64,000 nucleotides of DNA, taken from NCBI GenBank assembly GCA_002449265.1, contig DKCV01000010.1, positions 1-64,000 of the forward strand, read 5' to 3'. The notes under the pieces were generated by a model. That model was not told the origin of the DNA. It ran no database searches and worked only from the letters and a program-made list of their open reading frames with translations. A program made the translations under genes and the position numbers. This document shows positions 54,743 through 62,721 of the stretch, piece by piece; the first letter of the stretch is position 1, and every line of letters starts with the position of its first letter. Source of the DNA: Caryophanales bacterium UBA6865. Lineage in GTDB: Bacteria; Bacillota_I; Bacilli_A; RFN20; CAG-826.

Positions 54743-56434
54743 ATGAAAAAAACAAGCAACATCATCTCTTTAGGAATTAACATCATCATCGTAATCGCTT
54801 CGATTATTGGCTGCGGTGGCTTAATGGGAGATTGGTTCCATTATCCATACCAAAGCTTTACACCTGATTGGACAGATTTTTTAAAGAGCATCGGCTTTTT
54901 AAGCGCGATTTATGTGGGAGCGATTGCTCTAGTTACGACCCTATTCCTCCTTATTGCTTTGATTAAAAAGAAAGAGGACTACTCTCTTCCCAAATGGCTA
55001 AGCATTGCGAAACTTAGTGGCGCAGTGGTTGGCATTATGGCAATTTTTGAATACTTTTTCGTTGATGTCATGCTTCTAGCAAATAGCGCTCAAGAAGCTT
55101 TAGCCTTACGAAATTTCCTCCTTTCTTATCAAGGTGGGATTCTCGTCTCCATTCTGATTCCAATGTTTGTCTTCTTGGATTATGTTGGCTTTGCCCCAGT
55201 GAAAAGAGTCGCGCGAAGGGACGCCCACTACGCGGTGATCCCTGTCGCGGTGTTCTTTGTGTCAATCATCATTTATCCTTCAATATTAAACGGGAAAGGT
55301 GTAGCGAATGTCGTTCCAAATTATTTCGTTTTCCAACTACTAGACGTCAAAAGATATGGGACACTAGAAGCTCTTACTTACTGCATTTTCCTTTTGCTTT
55401 TTGCTGAGTTCGTTTCACTAGCCCTTTCTTCAAATAACGTTGAAGAGGCTTCTAGCACTTTAAAAGAAGAAGTAACATCCGAAAAATCCGAGAACGAAGA
55501 TTTCATTCCTTCTAGAAACGAAGAAGCAAGTGAAAATCGCGAGGAAGAAAATTCTATTTCCGAAAATAAAGAAAATGTGTCTGAAGGCGAAACGGTAGCC
55601 GAAAATAATAAAGCCGCTGGGAAATACGAAGTTTATCCAGAAGCTGGAATGTATAAATATCGCCTTAAGGCAAATAATGGCGAAATCCTTATCGTATCGA
55701 ATAACTATAAGACGCGCGATGGGGCGAAGATGGGGATTGAAACTTTAAAGAAGAATCTCTTTTCTGGAACACATAAAGTCATCACGGATAAAAATGGCTA
55801 TTCCCAATTCCGTATCTTTACGGCCAAAGATGCGCGCTTAGTCGCTTGTGGAGAAATCTACCGTAGCCTTAATAGCGCCCAAAGCGCCCTTGCTTCCACT
55901 CAACGCTTTGGTATGAGCGATAAAGTCATTGACCTTGACGAAATCCCAGCAAGCGAAATTCGTGAAGAAAAAATAACGCTTCCGGATGTTGAAAGGAATC
56001 AAATCGGCAAGGTTGAACTCTATATCGATGATAGCGACAAAAAATGGAGAAGCCGTCTTCTAGCGAACAATGGTGAAATCCTATTTACGAGTGCCGCCTA
56101 TAGTACGAAAGCCGCTGCCTTAAACGGATTGGCCTCTATTAAAACGAAAGCCGCTAATAATGGTTTCCATATTTGTCGTGATAAACAAGGACGTTACCAA
56201 TATGTGCTTTTAAGTGATAATGGTCTCGTGCTTTTGCTTGGCGAAACTTATAATACTCGCGAAGCCGCTATTTCTAGTGCTAGTAGCGTCCGCGCATTCC
56301 TCGCGGATAGCCCAGTCATTGATATGGTCGCTTTGAAAAAAGAAATGGAAAAGAAGACCGCTTCGGATGAAGACCCTAAAAAAGCAGCCAAAAAATCTCG
56401 TTCCACAAAAAGAAATACAAAAAAGAAAGAGTAA
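54743..56434 (+). CDS. Multi-TM protein with C-terminal DUF1508 (YegP) repeats
   Basis: 563-aa protein. About six TM helices fill residues 7-235. An acidic Ser/Glu-rich linker (240-290) follows. Then there are four DUF1508 half-units (about 293-345, 347-395, 417-465, 466-515), each with a fluorescent pattern of YRLKANNGEIL then a Thr/Ala-rich helix; together they form two YegP-like units. The tail is Lys/Arg-rich (KSRSTKRNTKKKE). YegP domains usually occur as small free proteins; the membrane fusion is unusual. It sits between mutY and hypB. No function known. Confidence 0.75.
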   Translation: MKKTSNIISLGINIIIVIASIIGCGGLMGDWFHYPYQSFTPDWTDFLKSIGFLSAIYVGAIALVTTLFLLIALIKKKEDYSLPKWLSIAKLSGAVVGIMAIFEYFFVDVMLLANSAQEALALRNFLLSYQGGILVSILIPMFVFLDYVGFAPVKRVARRDAHYAVIPVAVFFVSIIIYPSILNGKGVANVVPNYFVFQLLDVKRYGTLEALTYCIFLLLFAEFVSLALSSNNVEEASSTLKEEVTSEKSENEDFIPSRNEEASENREEENSISENKENVSEGETVAENNKAAGKYEVYPEAGMYKYRLKANNGEILIVSNNYKTRDGAKMGIETLKKNLFSGTHKVITDKNGYSQFRIFTAKDARLVACGEIYRSLNSAQSALASTQRFGMSDKVIDLDEIPASEIREEKITLPDVERNQIGKVELYIDDSDKKWRSRLLANNGEILFTSAAYSTKAAALNGLASIKTKAANNGFHICRDKQGRYQYVLLSDNGLVLLLGETYNTREAAISSASSVRAFLADSPVIDMVALKKEMEKKTASDEDPKKAAKKSRSTKRNTKKKE

Positions 56435-56446
56435 TTAAGAAACATC

Positions 56447-57121
56447 ATGGACAAAATTAGAGTCATCGAAGTCAAACAAAGCGTCTTCGCGAACAATAAC
56501 GCTCGCGCCGAACTTCTTAGAAAAGAATTAAAAGAGAAGAACGTATTTCTCATTAATTTGATGTCAAGCCCGGGAAGTGGGAAAACAACGCTTTTAGTTT
56601 CCTTAATCAATCGTCTTAAAGAAAAGCTCCGTATTGGCGTTATGGAAGCGGATATGGACGCAGTTGTCGATGCGAAAACCATCGAGAATGAAACCGGCGT
56701 AAGAACCATTCAGCTTCATACGTGCGGAGAATGTCATCTCGATGCGAAAATGACGAAAGAAGGATGCGACGCCATCGGATTAGATGGTCTTGATCTTCTC
56801 ATCTTAGAAAACGTCGGAAACCTTGTTTGTCCAGCCGAGTTTGATACAGGCGCTACACTCAATATGACGATTTTAAGTATTCCTGAAGGCGATGATAAGC
56901 CGTTAAAGTATCCTTTAATGTTCACGGTTGGGCAATGCTTTGTCTTTAGTAAGATGGACGCAAAGGTGGTTTTCGATTTCGACGTCAAAAAAGCGGAAGA
57001 GAGAATCCTTGCTTTGAATCCAAAAGCCGTTTTCTTCCCCGTGAGCGCAAAAACCGGTGAAGGAATGGACGCTCTAGCGGATTACGTTTTCTCTCTTGTT
57101 AAGGATTACTGGTCTCGATAA
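56447..57121 (+). CDS. hypB: HypB-type GTPase for nickel insertion
   Basis: 224-aa SIMIBI-class GTPase. P-loop SSPGSGKTTL (about 42-51), metal-site TCGECHLDA, ENVGNLVCPAEFDTG, and NKxD-like FSKMDA. The N-terminus lacks a His-rich nickel store. It works with HypA in loading nickel. Twelve bases follow the DUF1508 gene stop, so the two may be cotranscribed. A hydrogenase target is not visible in this window. Confidence 0.93.
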   Translation: MDKIRVIEVKQSVFANNNARAELLRKELKEKNVFLINLMSSPGSGKTTLLVSLINRLKEKLRIGVMEADMDAVVDAKTIENETGVRTIQLHTCGECHLDAKMTKEGCDAIGLDGLDLLILENVGNLVCPAEFDTGATLNMTILSIPEGDDKPLKYPLMFTVGQCFVFSKMDAKVVFDFDVKKAEERILALNPKAVFFPVSAKTGEGMDALADYVFSLVKDYWSR

Positions 57122-57147
57122 CGAATAGGATCTTTTCATTATGATTT

Positions 57148-57169
57148 AGCCCTCGAAAGGGGGCTTTTT
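57148..57169 (+). terminator. Terminator after hypB
   Basis: AGCCCTC-GAAA-GGGGGCT, a 7-bp stem with a GNRA loop and T5. Confidence 0.8.
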
Positions 57170-57242
57170 CAAATTAAGTCATTTTTACTATTTGAAAATT
57201 TATTCGGTAATTCCTAATTGCTTTCGTTATTATTTCCATTAA

Positions 57243-57284
57243 TTAGCACTCTACACTTGCGAGTGCTAAAAACTGCATTATAAT
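57243..57284 (+). promoter_or_regulatory. CIRCE operator and clpB promoter
   Basis: TTAGCACTC-N9-GAGTGCTAA (57243-57269) matches the CIRCE consensus fully, the site bound by the heat-shock repressor HrcA. TTGCGA (57257-57262) lies in its spacer and TATAAT (57279-57284) follows after 16 bases, so HrcA binding would block the promoter. Confidence 0.95.
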
Positions 57285-57323
57285 GTCCTTGCTTCGCGAA
57301 AGAAGAGAAAGGAGAGAATCATT

Positions 57324-59444
57324 ATGCAGATGGAACAAATGGAAGACTATAGCACTGATGAACACGTTCTCGATAAATTCGGGCGCAACATCAATGAAGA
57401 AGTCAAAAAAGGCAAAATCGATCCCGTTATCGGGAGAGATGAAGAAATTCGTAAAGTCGTTACGATTCTCGCTAGAAAAACGAAGAACAACGTCATCTTG
57501 CTTGGGGAACCAGGCGTTGGTAAAACAGCAATTATTGAAGGTCTTGCGGAACGCATCGTAAAAAATGATGTCCCGAATACTTTAAAAGACAAAACAATAT
57601 ACGAGCTCGATATGGGAGCTCTAGTTGCGGGCGCGAAATATCGTGGTGAGTTTGAGGAACGTCTAAAAGCCGTTCTCAACAAGATTAAGGAAAGCGATGG
57701 GAAGATTATTCTTTTCATTGATGAAATTCATCTTATTGTTGGAGCGGGTAGAACCGATGGGGCGCTTGACGCTTCCAATATGCTAAAACCGATGCTCGCG
57801 AGAGGCGAAATCGATTGCATTGGTGCGACTACGTTGAATGAGTATCGCGAATACATTGAGAAAGACCGTGCACTTGAACGTCGTTTCCAAACCGTGATGG
57901 TTGGGGAGCCAACAGTTGAAGATACCATTACGATTCTTCGTGGTTTAAAAGAGCGATTTGAATCCTACCATGGTGTTAAAATCACGGATGGTGCTTTAAT
58001 TGCTGCGGCTACTTTGTCGAACCGTTATATCACCAATCGTTTCTTACCAGATAAGGCGATTGATTTGGTAGATGAAGCGTGCGCGAACATCAAAGTAGAG
58101 ATTGAATCCATGCCGGCGGAACTTGATGAGATTATTCGCAAGATCCGTTCACTGGAAGTGGAGAAAGTCGCTTTGATGAAAGAAAAAGACGATTCGAGCA
58201 AACGTCGACTTGATGAACTTCAAAAAGAACTCGCGGACGATAATGCCAAACAGGATGTTTTGACCAAAGAATGGGAGGTTGAAAAATCTAACATTAAAGA
58301 GGCTAAGGATCTAAAAGGCAAGCTCGAGAAAGCCAAATTCGATTTGAATACTTATTTTGGAAATGGGGAATACGAAAAAGCTTCCTTGCTTCAATATAAG
58401 ACGATTCCTGAGTACGAACAACGCTTAAAAGAGCTAGAGACCAAGAGCAAAAACGGCGAAAAACTCGTCGATGAAGTTGTCGATGAAGAGTCTATTTCTC
58501 GCATCGTAAGCAAGATTACGGGGATTCCTGTTTCTCGTATTCAAAAAGGCGACCGCGAGAAGGTGCTTGACCTTCCTAAGACACTTGAAAAACGCGTGAT
58601 TGGGCAAGACGAGGCAATTCGTCTAGTCAGCAACGCGATTCTTCGTCAGCGCGCGGGCATTAAAAACCCAAACCGCCCAATCGGAAGCTTCCTTTTCCTT
58701 GGGCCAACTGGCGTAGGAAAAACGGAAGTTGCTAGAGCCTTAGCGGAGGCACTCTTTGATAACGAGAACAACATTATTCGTATCGATATGAGCGAATATA
58801 TGGAAAAGTATAGCGTTTCTCGTCTTATTGGCGCGCCGCCAGGATATGTTGGCTATGAAGAAGGAGGGCAACTTACCGAGAAAGTAAGACGCAATCCATA
58901 TTCCGTTGTTTTGTTTGATGAAGTCGAAAAGGCTAACCCCGAAGTGCTTAACTTGTTACTTCAAGTCCTTGATGATGGAAGACTTACCGATTCTCAAGGG
59001 CGCTTAGTTGACTTTAAGAACACGATTATCATCATGACAAGTAACCTTGGTAGCGAATACCTTCTTGAAGGCAAGAAAGAGCCTGTCCGTGAACTATTGA
59101 ATCATACGTTTAAGCCAGAATTCTTGAACCGAATTGACGAGATCGTTTACTTCAATCCTCTTTCTAAAGATGTGCAATATCGCATTGTCGAAAAGATGCT
59201 CAATGAGCTTAATAATCGTCTAAAAGAGCAATTCTATAGTTTCTCTTTCTCCGATGAACTCAAGCATTACATTCTCGATAGTGCCTATTCTCCAACCTTT
59301 GGCGCTAGACCACTAAAACGCTTTATCCAGGATAACGTGGAAACGGTTATCGCGACCGCGATTGTGAAGGGTGTAGTTAACGTACAAGACAAATATCTTG
59401 TCAGTGTCAATAACGGCACCATCACGATTAATCCCTTAAAGTAA
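57324..59444 (+). CDS. clpB: ClpB-type disaggregase lacking the N-terminal domain
   Basis: 706-aa AAA+ chaperone that extracts proteins from aggregates with DnaK. Two ATPase domains: Walker A GEPGVGKT (61-68) and GPTGVGKT (about 455). The coiled-coil middle domain (about 320-450; IESMPAELDEIIRKIRSLE region) and no ClpP-binding loop point to ClpB rather than ClpC. The usual ~145-residue N-domain is absent; the ATG at 57324 has AAAGGAGA and no in-frame start lies upstream of the CIRCE promoter. Controlled by HrcA. Confidence 0.93.
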   Translation: MQMEQMEDYSTDEHVLDKFGRNINEEVKKGKIDPVIGRDEEIRKVVTILARKTKNNVILLGEPGVGKTAIIEGLAERIVKNDVPNTLKDKTIYELDMGALVAGAKYRGEFEERLKAVLNKIKESDGKIILFIDEIHLIVGAGRTDGALDASNMLKPMLARGEIDCIGATTLNEYREYIEKDRALERRFQTVMVGEPTVEDTITILRGLKERFESYHGVKITDGALIAAATLSNRYITNRFLPDKAIDLVDEACANIKVEIESMPAELDEIIRKIRSLEVEKVALMKEKDDSSKRRLDELQKELADDNAKQDVLTKEWEVEKSNIKEAKDLKGKLEKAKFDLNTYFGNGEYEKASLLQYKTIPEYEQRLKELETKSKNGEKLVDEVVDEESISRIVSKITGIPVSRIQKGDREKVLDLPKTLEKRVIGQDEAIRLVSNAILRQRAGIKNPNRPIGSFLFLGPTGVGKTEVARALAEALFDNENNIIRIDMSEYMEKYSVSRLIGAPPGYVGYEEGGQLTEKVRRNPYSVVLFDEVEKANPEVLNLLLQVLDDGRLTDSQGRLVDFKNTIIIMTSNLGSEYLLEGKKEPVRELLNHTFKPEFLNRIDEIVYFNPLSKDVQYRIVEKMLNELNNRLKEQFYSFSFSDELKHYILDSAYSPTFGARPLKRFIQDNVETVIATAIVKGVVNVQDKYLVSVNNGTITINPLK

Positions 59445-59499
59445 TAAAAGGCTCTATCGATAAGTAATCCGTAGAACCCTTCTATCATTACTTCAAAAG

Positions 59500-59537
59500 A
59501 AGCGCATGGCTTATAAAATTGCTGTGCGCTTTTTTTG
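59500..59537 (+). terminator. Terminator after clpB
   Basis: AAGCGCA (59500-59506) pairs with TGCGCTT (59525-59531) with T7 following. Confidence 0.75.
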
Positions 59538-59724
59538 TTAGAGAGGAAAATCACTTTGGAAGTTTTAAAGGAACCTATATTTTCTTTCGCGAGAATTAGA
59601 ATGCGAAAAATGAAACTTTTTTTGTAAAAAAGAAGAAAAATATGTCTATAGATAAGTGTGGTAGCTTTTTATGCTAACTCAAACATTTCCCCGGGGAGAA
59701 AAAGCAAAGAAAGGAGAAATGGGA

Positions 59725-59811
59725 ATGGACGTCACGTCAATTGTGATGATCTTGATTCTTCTCTTCCTCTTGGTGGATCAAAAAAACTCTAACGGCCCAA
59801 AAGGGCGTTAG
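59725..59811 (+). CDS. 28-residue hydrophobic peptide, candidate type I toxin
   Basis: Reads MDVTSIVMILILLFLLVD then a polar and basic tail QKNSNGPKGR. AAAGGAG (59710-59716) is 8 bases before ATG 59725; an in-frame ATG at 59719 is too close to it. One TM helix of about 14-16 residues after an acidic first turn, and a charged tail, is the plan of Fst/Ldr-like toxins. The stop lies in a strong hairpin that is also a minus-strand terminator. Direct repeats flank the locus. No homologue can be named without a search. Confidence 0.6.
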   Translation: MDVTSIVMILILLFLLVDQKNSNGPKGR

Positions 59812-59821
59812 AGACAAAACC
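59780..59821 (-). ncRNA. Predicted short antisense RNA (antitoxin) convergent to the peptide gene
   Basis: On the minus strand TTGCAA (plus 59850-59855), 16 bases and TATAAT (plus 59828-59833) make a good promoter; transcription would start near 59821. An 11-bp stem with one bulge (59787-59813) followed by T7 (59786-59780) ends it. The RNA, about 42 nt, overlaps the last third of the peptide gene, as in fst/RNAII and bsrG/SR4 pairs. Confidence 0.55.
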
Positions 59822-59825
59822 ACTA

Positions 59826-59861
59826 CCATTATAGCTTAGCCGTAAGGCTTTGCAATAATGG
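59826..59861. repeat. Long imperfect hairpin downstream of the peptide gene
   Basis: CCATTAT-a-GC-tt-AGCC-gtaa-GGCT-tt-GC-a-ATAATGG: three stems with symmetric internal mismatches. It contains the minus-strand antisense promoter. In the plus RNA it could stabilise the 3' end. Confidence 0.65.
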
Positions 59862-60009
59862 TTGCCCTCTTTCCCCGGGGCCCAATGTTGAACGTTAAAT
59901 GACAAAATAATCGCGGATGTTTTACTATTGTGCTGATTACTTGTCATGAGACTATTCTCTTTACGAGCGAACTATGTCTTTTTATAGAACTAAGAACGCT
60001 TTTTGCTCT

Positions 60010-61251
60010 TCAATTACTCGTTAATTTTGAATTAGCCCTCTTTTTGGTGAAAAGTTGGATGAGCCACGATAGCGCTGCCGATAATAGAACGGTTACGACG
60101 AACGCTAAGAATATGATCCCTATTAGAATTCCAAAAGCGCTGAACCTAAACAAATAAGTAGGTAATGCATGCATTGCGTTATAGATGGAAATGAAGCAAG
60201 TTAGACTAATTAGGGAAATCACCGTAGTAGAAAGAAAGACAAGGGCATTTTTGATGATTATTTTTTCATAACGCTCCTTTTTATTTGTTTCCTCTTCCTT
60301 TGCATTTATATCGAAAAAAAGGGAAAGAGCTATCATAAATGAAAGGCCAATTATTACGCCTATGGTTGCAAAAAAAGGAACGAAACCACGCATAAAGATA
60401 AAGAGAAGTAATGGCTTATCTCCACTCGTAAAGAAAGATTCGTATTTTTGGGAATAAAGAGAAGAGGTCGAAGTTACGATTCTAATATTGCTTAAATTCT
60501 TTAGTTCCTTTAAATCTTTTGATATATCCAATAACATCATTGATTGACTTGGCCTTTTGTTATTTACGAAGATGGAATTTTCTAGATGGAACCCGTAAGC
60601 GTAAGGAGAAAATCCCAAATTATTTCCGTGGAATTTTTGGTAATTTTCTATCATTTTATCGATTTGTTCATTTGTGGAAAAAACACCAACGATTTTGTAA
60701 GAATATAAATCTTTGCCAATAATTTCGTCAGGTGAGTTTAATTCCCCGAATTGCTTCTTCTCAATTAAGCAATCATAAAGCAATGAAGAGATTGCTATCT
60801 CGTTGTCGCTTATAGGGAGATTACAAATTTCAGGATTTGCAAACCTATTATCCTTGTTGACAAAACTAGCCTCTGAATCTATTCCGATAATGTTTGGATA
60901 AATCTTAGTAAAGGAATATTTAACATCGCGATAGGCTCTTACTTGAAAAGCCCAGTTGAAAGACTCCCCCATTTCATTCTTATAGATGTTATAAACTCCT
61001 CCAACGTTTTCTTTAGCAAAGGATTGTATCGGCTTCTCTAGACTTTCATCGTATTCTAATTTGGCATAATTATCGCCTAATTCCTTGGAATACTTTAATA
61101 CGATTTGCTCTTCATCGTTTTGCTGATTTAAAAAGTAAAGGCCGGTATAGAATGACGATATAGACAATATCAAAAGGGTGATAAGAAATAGAATCTTATG
61201 AGAAAATAAATCACGTATCGATGATTTTAATAAGCTATCTCCGAATCTCAT
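60010..61251 (-). CDS. FtsX/MacB-like permease-domain protein without ATPase partner
   Basis: 413-aa protein. One N-terminal TM helix (about 20-42), a ~220-residue outside domain and three C-terminal helices (about 275-300, 330-352, 365-392) follow the FtsX-like permease plan. Such proteins usually work with an ABC ATPase, but none is adjacent. The C-terminus is basic. The minus-strand start has no strong ribosome site that I can place with certainty. Substrate or partner unknown. Confidence 0.65.
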   Translation of the reverse strand: MRFGDSLLKSSIRDLFSHKILFLITLLILSISSFYTGLYFLNQQNDEEQIVLKYSKELGDNYAKLEYDESLEKPIQSFAKENVGGVYNIYKNEMGESFNWAFQVRAYRDVKYSFTKIYPNIIGIDSEASFVNKDNRFANPEICNLPISDNEIAISSLLYDCLIEKKQFGELNSPDEIIGKDLYSYKIVGVFSTNEQIDKMIENYQKFHGNNLGFSPYAYGFHLENSIFVNNKRPSQSMMLLDISKDLKELKNLSNIRIVTSTSSLYSQKYESFFTSGDKPLLLFIFMRGFVPFFATIGVIIGLSFMIALSLFFDINAKEEETNKKERYEKIIIKNALVFLSTTVISLISLTCFISIYNAMHALPTYLFRFSAFGILIGIIFLAFVVTVLLSAALSWLIQLFTKKRANSKLTSN

Positions 61252-61643
61252 TTATCATTCTCTCCACCGATAAGATTTTTGAAGCGGTTAGCGAAGGCCA
61301 AAATAAAGCAAACAATCCCATTTTGACGCGTTTGCTTTTTTCATCCCTATTAAGCAATCGTTTAACTGAAGCATTTATTTAGATACTTATTTCCCTTTCA
61401 TTGGCTTAAATATAATTTTTTGACGTTACTTTTGCAAACCATGTTTCGTAGGTACGGCTTTGTTAAGAAGTTTGTTATGTCTTTGGTTTTTAACGTTCCA
61501 TACGATGTGTTAGCTTTGTCTTGTTATCGCTTTTGTTATGTCTTTTACAAAAAAGTCGGTAGAATCGTTAAAAAGTATCTTGTTTTAAATCGCAACGCCA
61601 TATTTTTCGTTTATTTGCCAAGCCTAGCCTTTATAATCTTGTT
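61252..61643. other. 392-base gap: orphan terminator-like stem and short direct repeats
   Basis: No supported gene. AAAGCAAAC (61305-61313) pairs with GTTTGCTTT (61330-61338) with T-rich flanks on both sides; no upstream plus-strand gene needs it, so it may be an attenuator for the FtsX-like gene or a relic. TTTGTTATGTCTTT occurs at 61471 and 61532. The promoter of the esterase gene is at the right end. Confidence 0.5.
61632..61643 (+). promoter_or_regulatory. -10 box 6 bases before the esterase ATG
   Basis: TATAAT at 61632-61637, ATG at 61644, no Shine-Dalgarno. Transcription is expected to begin at or next to the A of the start codon. Confidence 0.5.
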
Positions 61644-62513
61644 ATGGCTATTGAATTTGAATCAACATACGCGAAAGCGAAAAGAGACGACGAAGGATAT
61701 CGTAAAACGATTTCTACGATTCCAACATGGGGAGAGAAACTTCATTTATTGACAAGTGCCCCGGATTTATGTTCATTGTATTACTCAGGTGGCGATACGC
61801 TACTGATTAATATCCATGGCGGTGGATTTTGCTATAAACATCCACTCGATGATGATGCTTTATGCAAATATATTTCGCAAACCTATTGCGTTTCTGTCCT
61901 CAATGTTGATTTCTCTAGCAGCGTGAAATGGGGATATCCAGTTCAACTTATCGAAATCGATCGGCAAATCAATGCTTTCTTATTAGAGCACCCGATGAGA
62001 AGAATCATCCTTCAAGGGCATAGCAGCGGCGCGAATCTAGCGGCTTCTTTATTAGAAAGATGGATCAAAAACAAAACCCGTGAAGTCACCGCGCTTGTTT
62101 TGAATTACCCGATTTTAGATTTAAGCATTGCAGCAAAGGATAGACCTCAAATCGAGGGACTTTGGCCAAATGAACTCTATGACGATTGGGTTCGTTTCTA
62201 CGCGCCAAATCGCATTAACCGCAAAGACCCTTCTATTTCTCCTTTATATATGCCAAAAAGCATCGCGAAGGAATTCCCTTCGACTTATATCGTGTCTTGC
62301 GAAATTGACCGCATTAAAGATGACGCAGTTCGCTTCGCTAATTTATTAAAAGACGCGAAAGTGGAAACGCGTCACTACATTTCTAGTGAGCGGCACGGCT
62401 TTATTGAACGAAATATGAAAGATGTCTATCATCTTCCAAACGATCCTAGCGTCCGCTACGCAAAAACCATCGTTGACCAAGCGATTGTTTTCGCTTTAAC
62501 GGCGGCAAATTAA
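61644..62513 (+). CDS. Alpha/beta-hydrolase, HSL-type esterase
   Basis: 289-aa cytoplasmic esterase/lipase. The oxyanion motif HGGGF (about 60), nucleophile in GHSSGA (Ser near 128), Asp in SCEIDRIKDDA and His in SERHGF form the catalytic set of the hormone-sensitive-lipase group. It probably cleaves short acyl or acetyl esters. It appears to be expressed from a leaderless mRNA. No operon partners. Confidence 0.88.
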   Translation: MAIEFESTYAKAKRDDEGYRKTISTIPTWGEKLHLLTSAPDLCSLYYSGGDTLLINIHGGGFCYKHPLDDDALCKYISQTYCVSVLNVDFSSSVKWGYPVQLIEIDRQINAFLLEHPMRRIILQGHSSGANLAASLLERWIKNKTREVTALVLNYPILDLSIAAKDRPQIEGLWPNELYDDWVRFYAPNRINRKDPSISPLYMPKSIAKEFPSTYIVSCEIDRIKDDAVRFANLLKDAKVETRHYISSERHGFIERNMKDVYHLPNDPSVRYAKTIVDQAIVFALTAAN

Positions 62514-62689
62514 CCGTTTTTGATTTATTTCTCTTTTTATAAAAAGCTCGCTTAAGAAACTGCCTTCATTTTTAGTTTTTGCTATCCTTCTTTCCGATTT
62601 GACATTAAAATTTCTCCCCTCTGACAAAGAGGAACACTATTTTTAAGTTTAATTAAATAAATCCATATTAAAAGGAACCTAAGTTAGGC

Positions 62690-62713
62690 TATAATTGGAT
62701 TTATCTAGGAGGG
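62690..62713 (+). promoter_or_regulatory. -10 box and ribosome site of the right-edge lipoprotein
   Basis: TATAAT at 62690-62695, preceded by CCTAA-G-TTAGG (about 62678-62688), a small dyad; AGGAGGG at 62707-62713 lies 8 bases before the ATG. Confidence 0.55.
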
Positions 62714-62721
62714 AAAAATTA

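Larger units (their letters stand above)
59686..59880. repeat. TTTCCCCGGGG direct repeat flanking the small-peptide locus
   Basis: The 11-mer TTTCCCCGGGG occurs at 59686-59696 and 59870-59880. The CCCCGGGG cores are palindromic, so the two ends of a transcript can pair (CCCCGGGGA at 59689-59697 with TCCCCGGGG at 59872-59880). Long-range 5'-3' pairing is a known device of type I toxin mRNAs. Confidence 0.8.

Noticed and set aside
61471..61546. Two copies of TTTGTTATGTCTTT 61 bases apart
   Set aside because: Short, T-rich and lying in a gap; likely chance or a decayed sequence.
61420..61752. 110-codon plus-strand open frame
   Set aside because: It runs into the esterase gene in another frame, lacks a ribosome site and has a low-complexity composition; the esterase has clear catalytic motifs.
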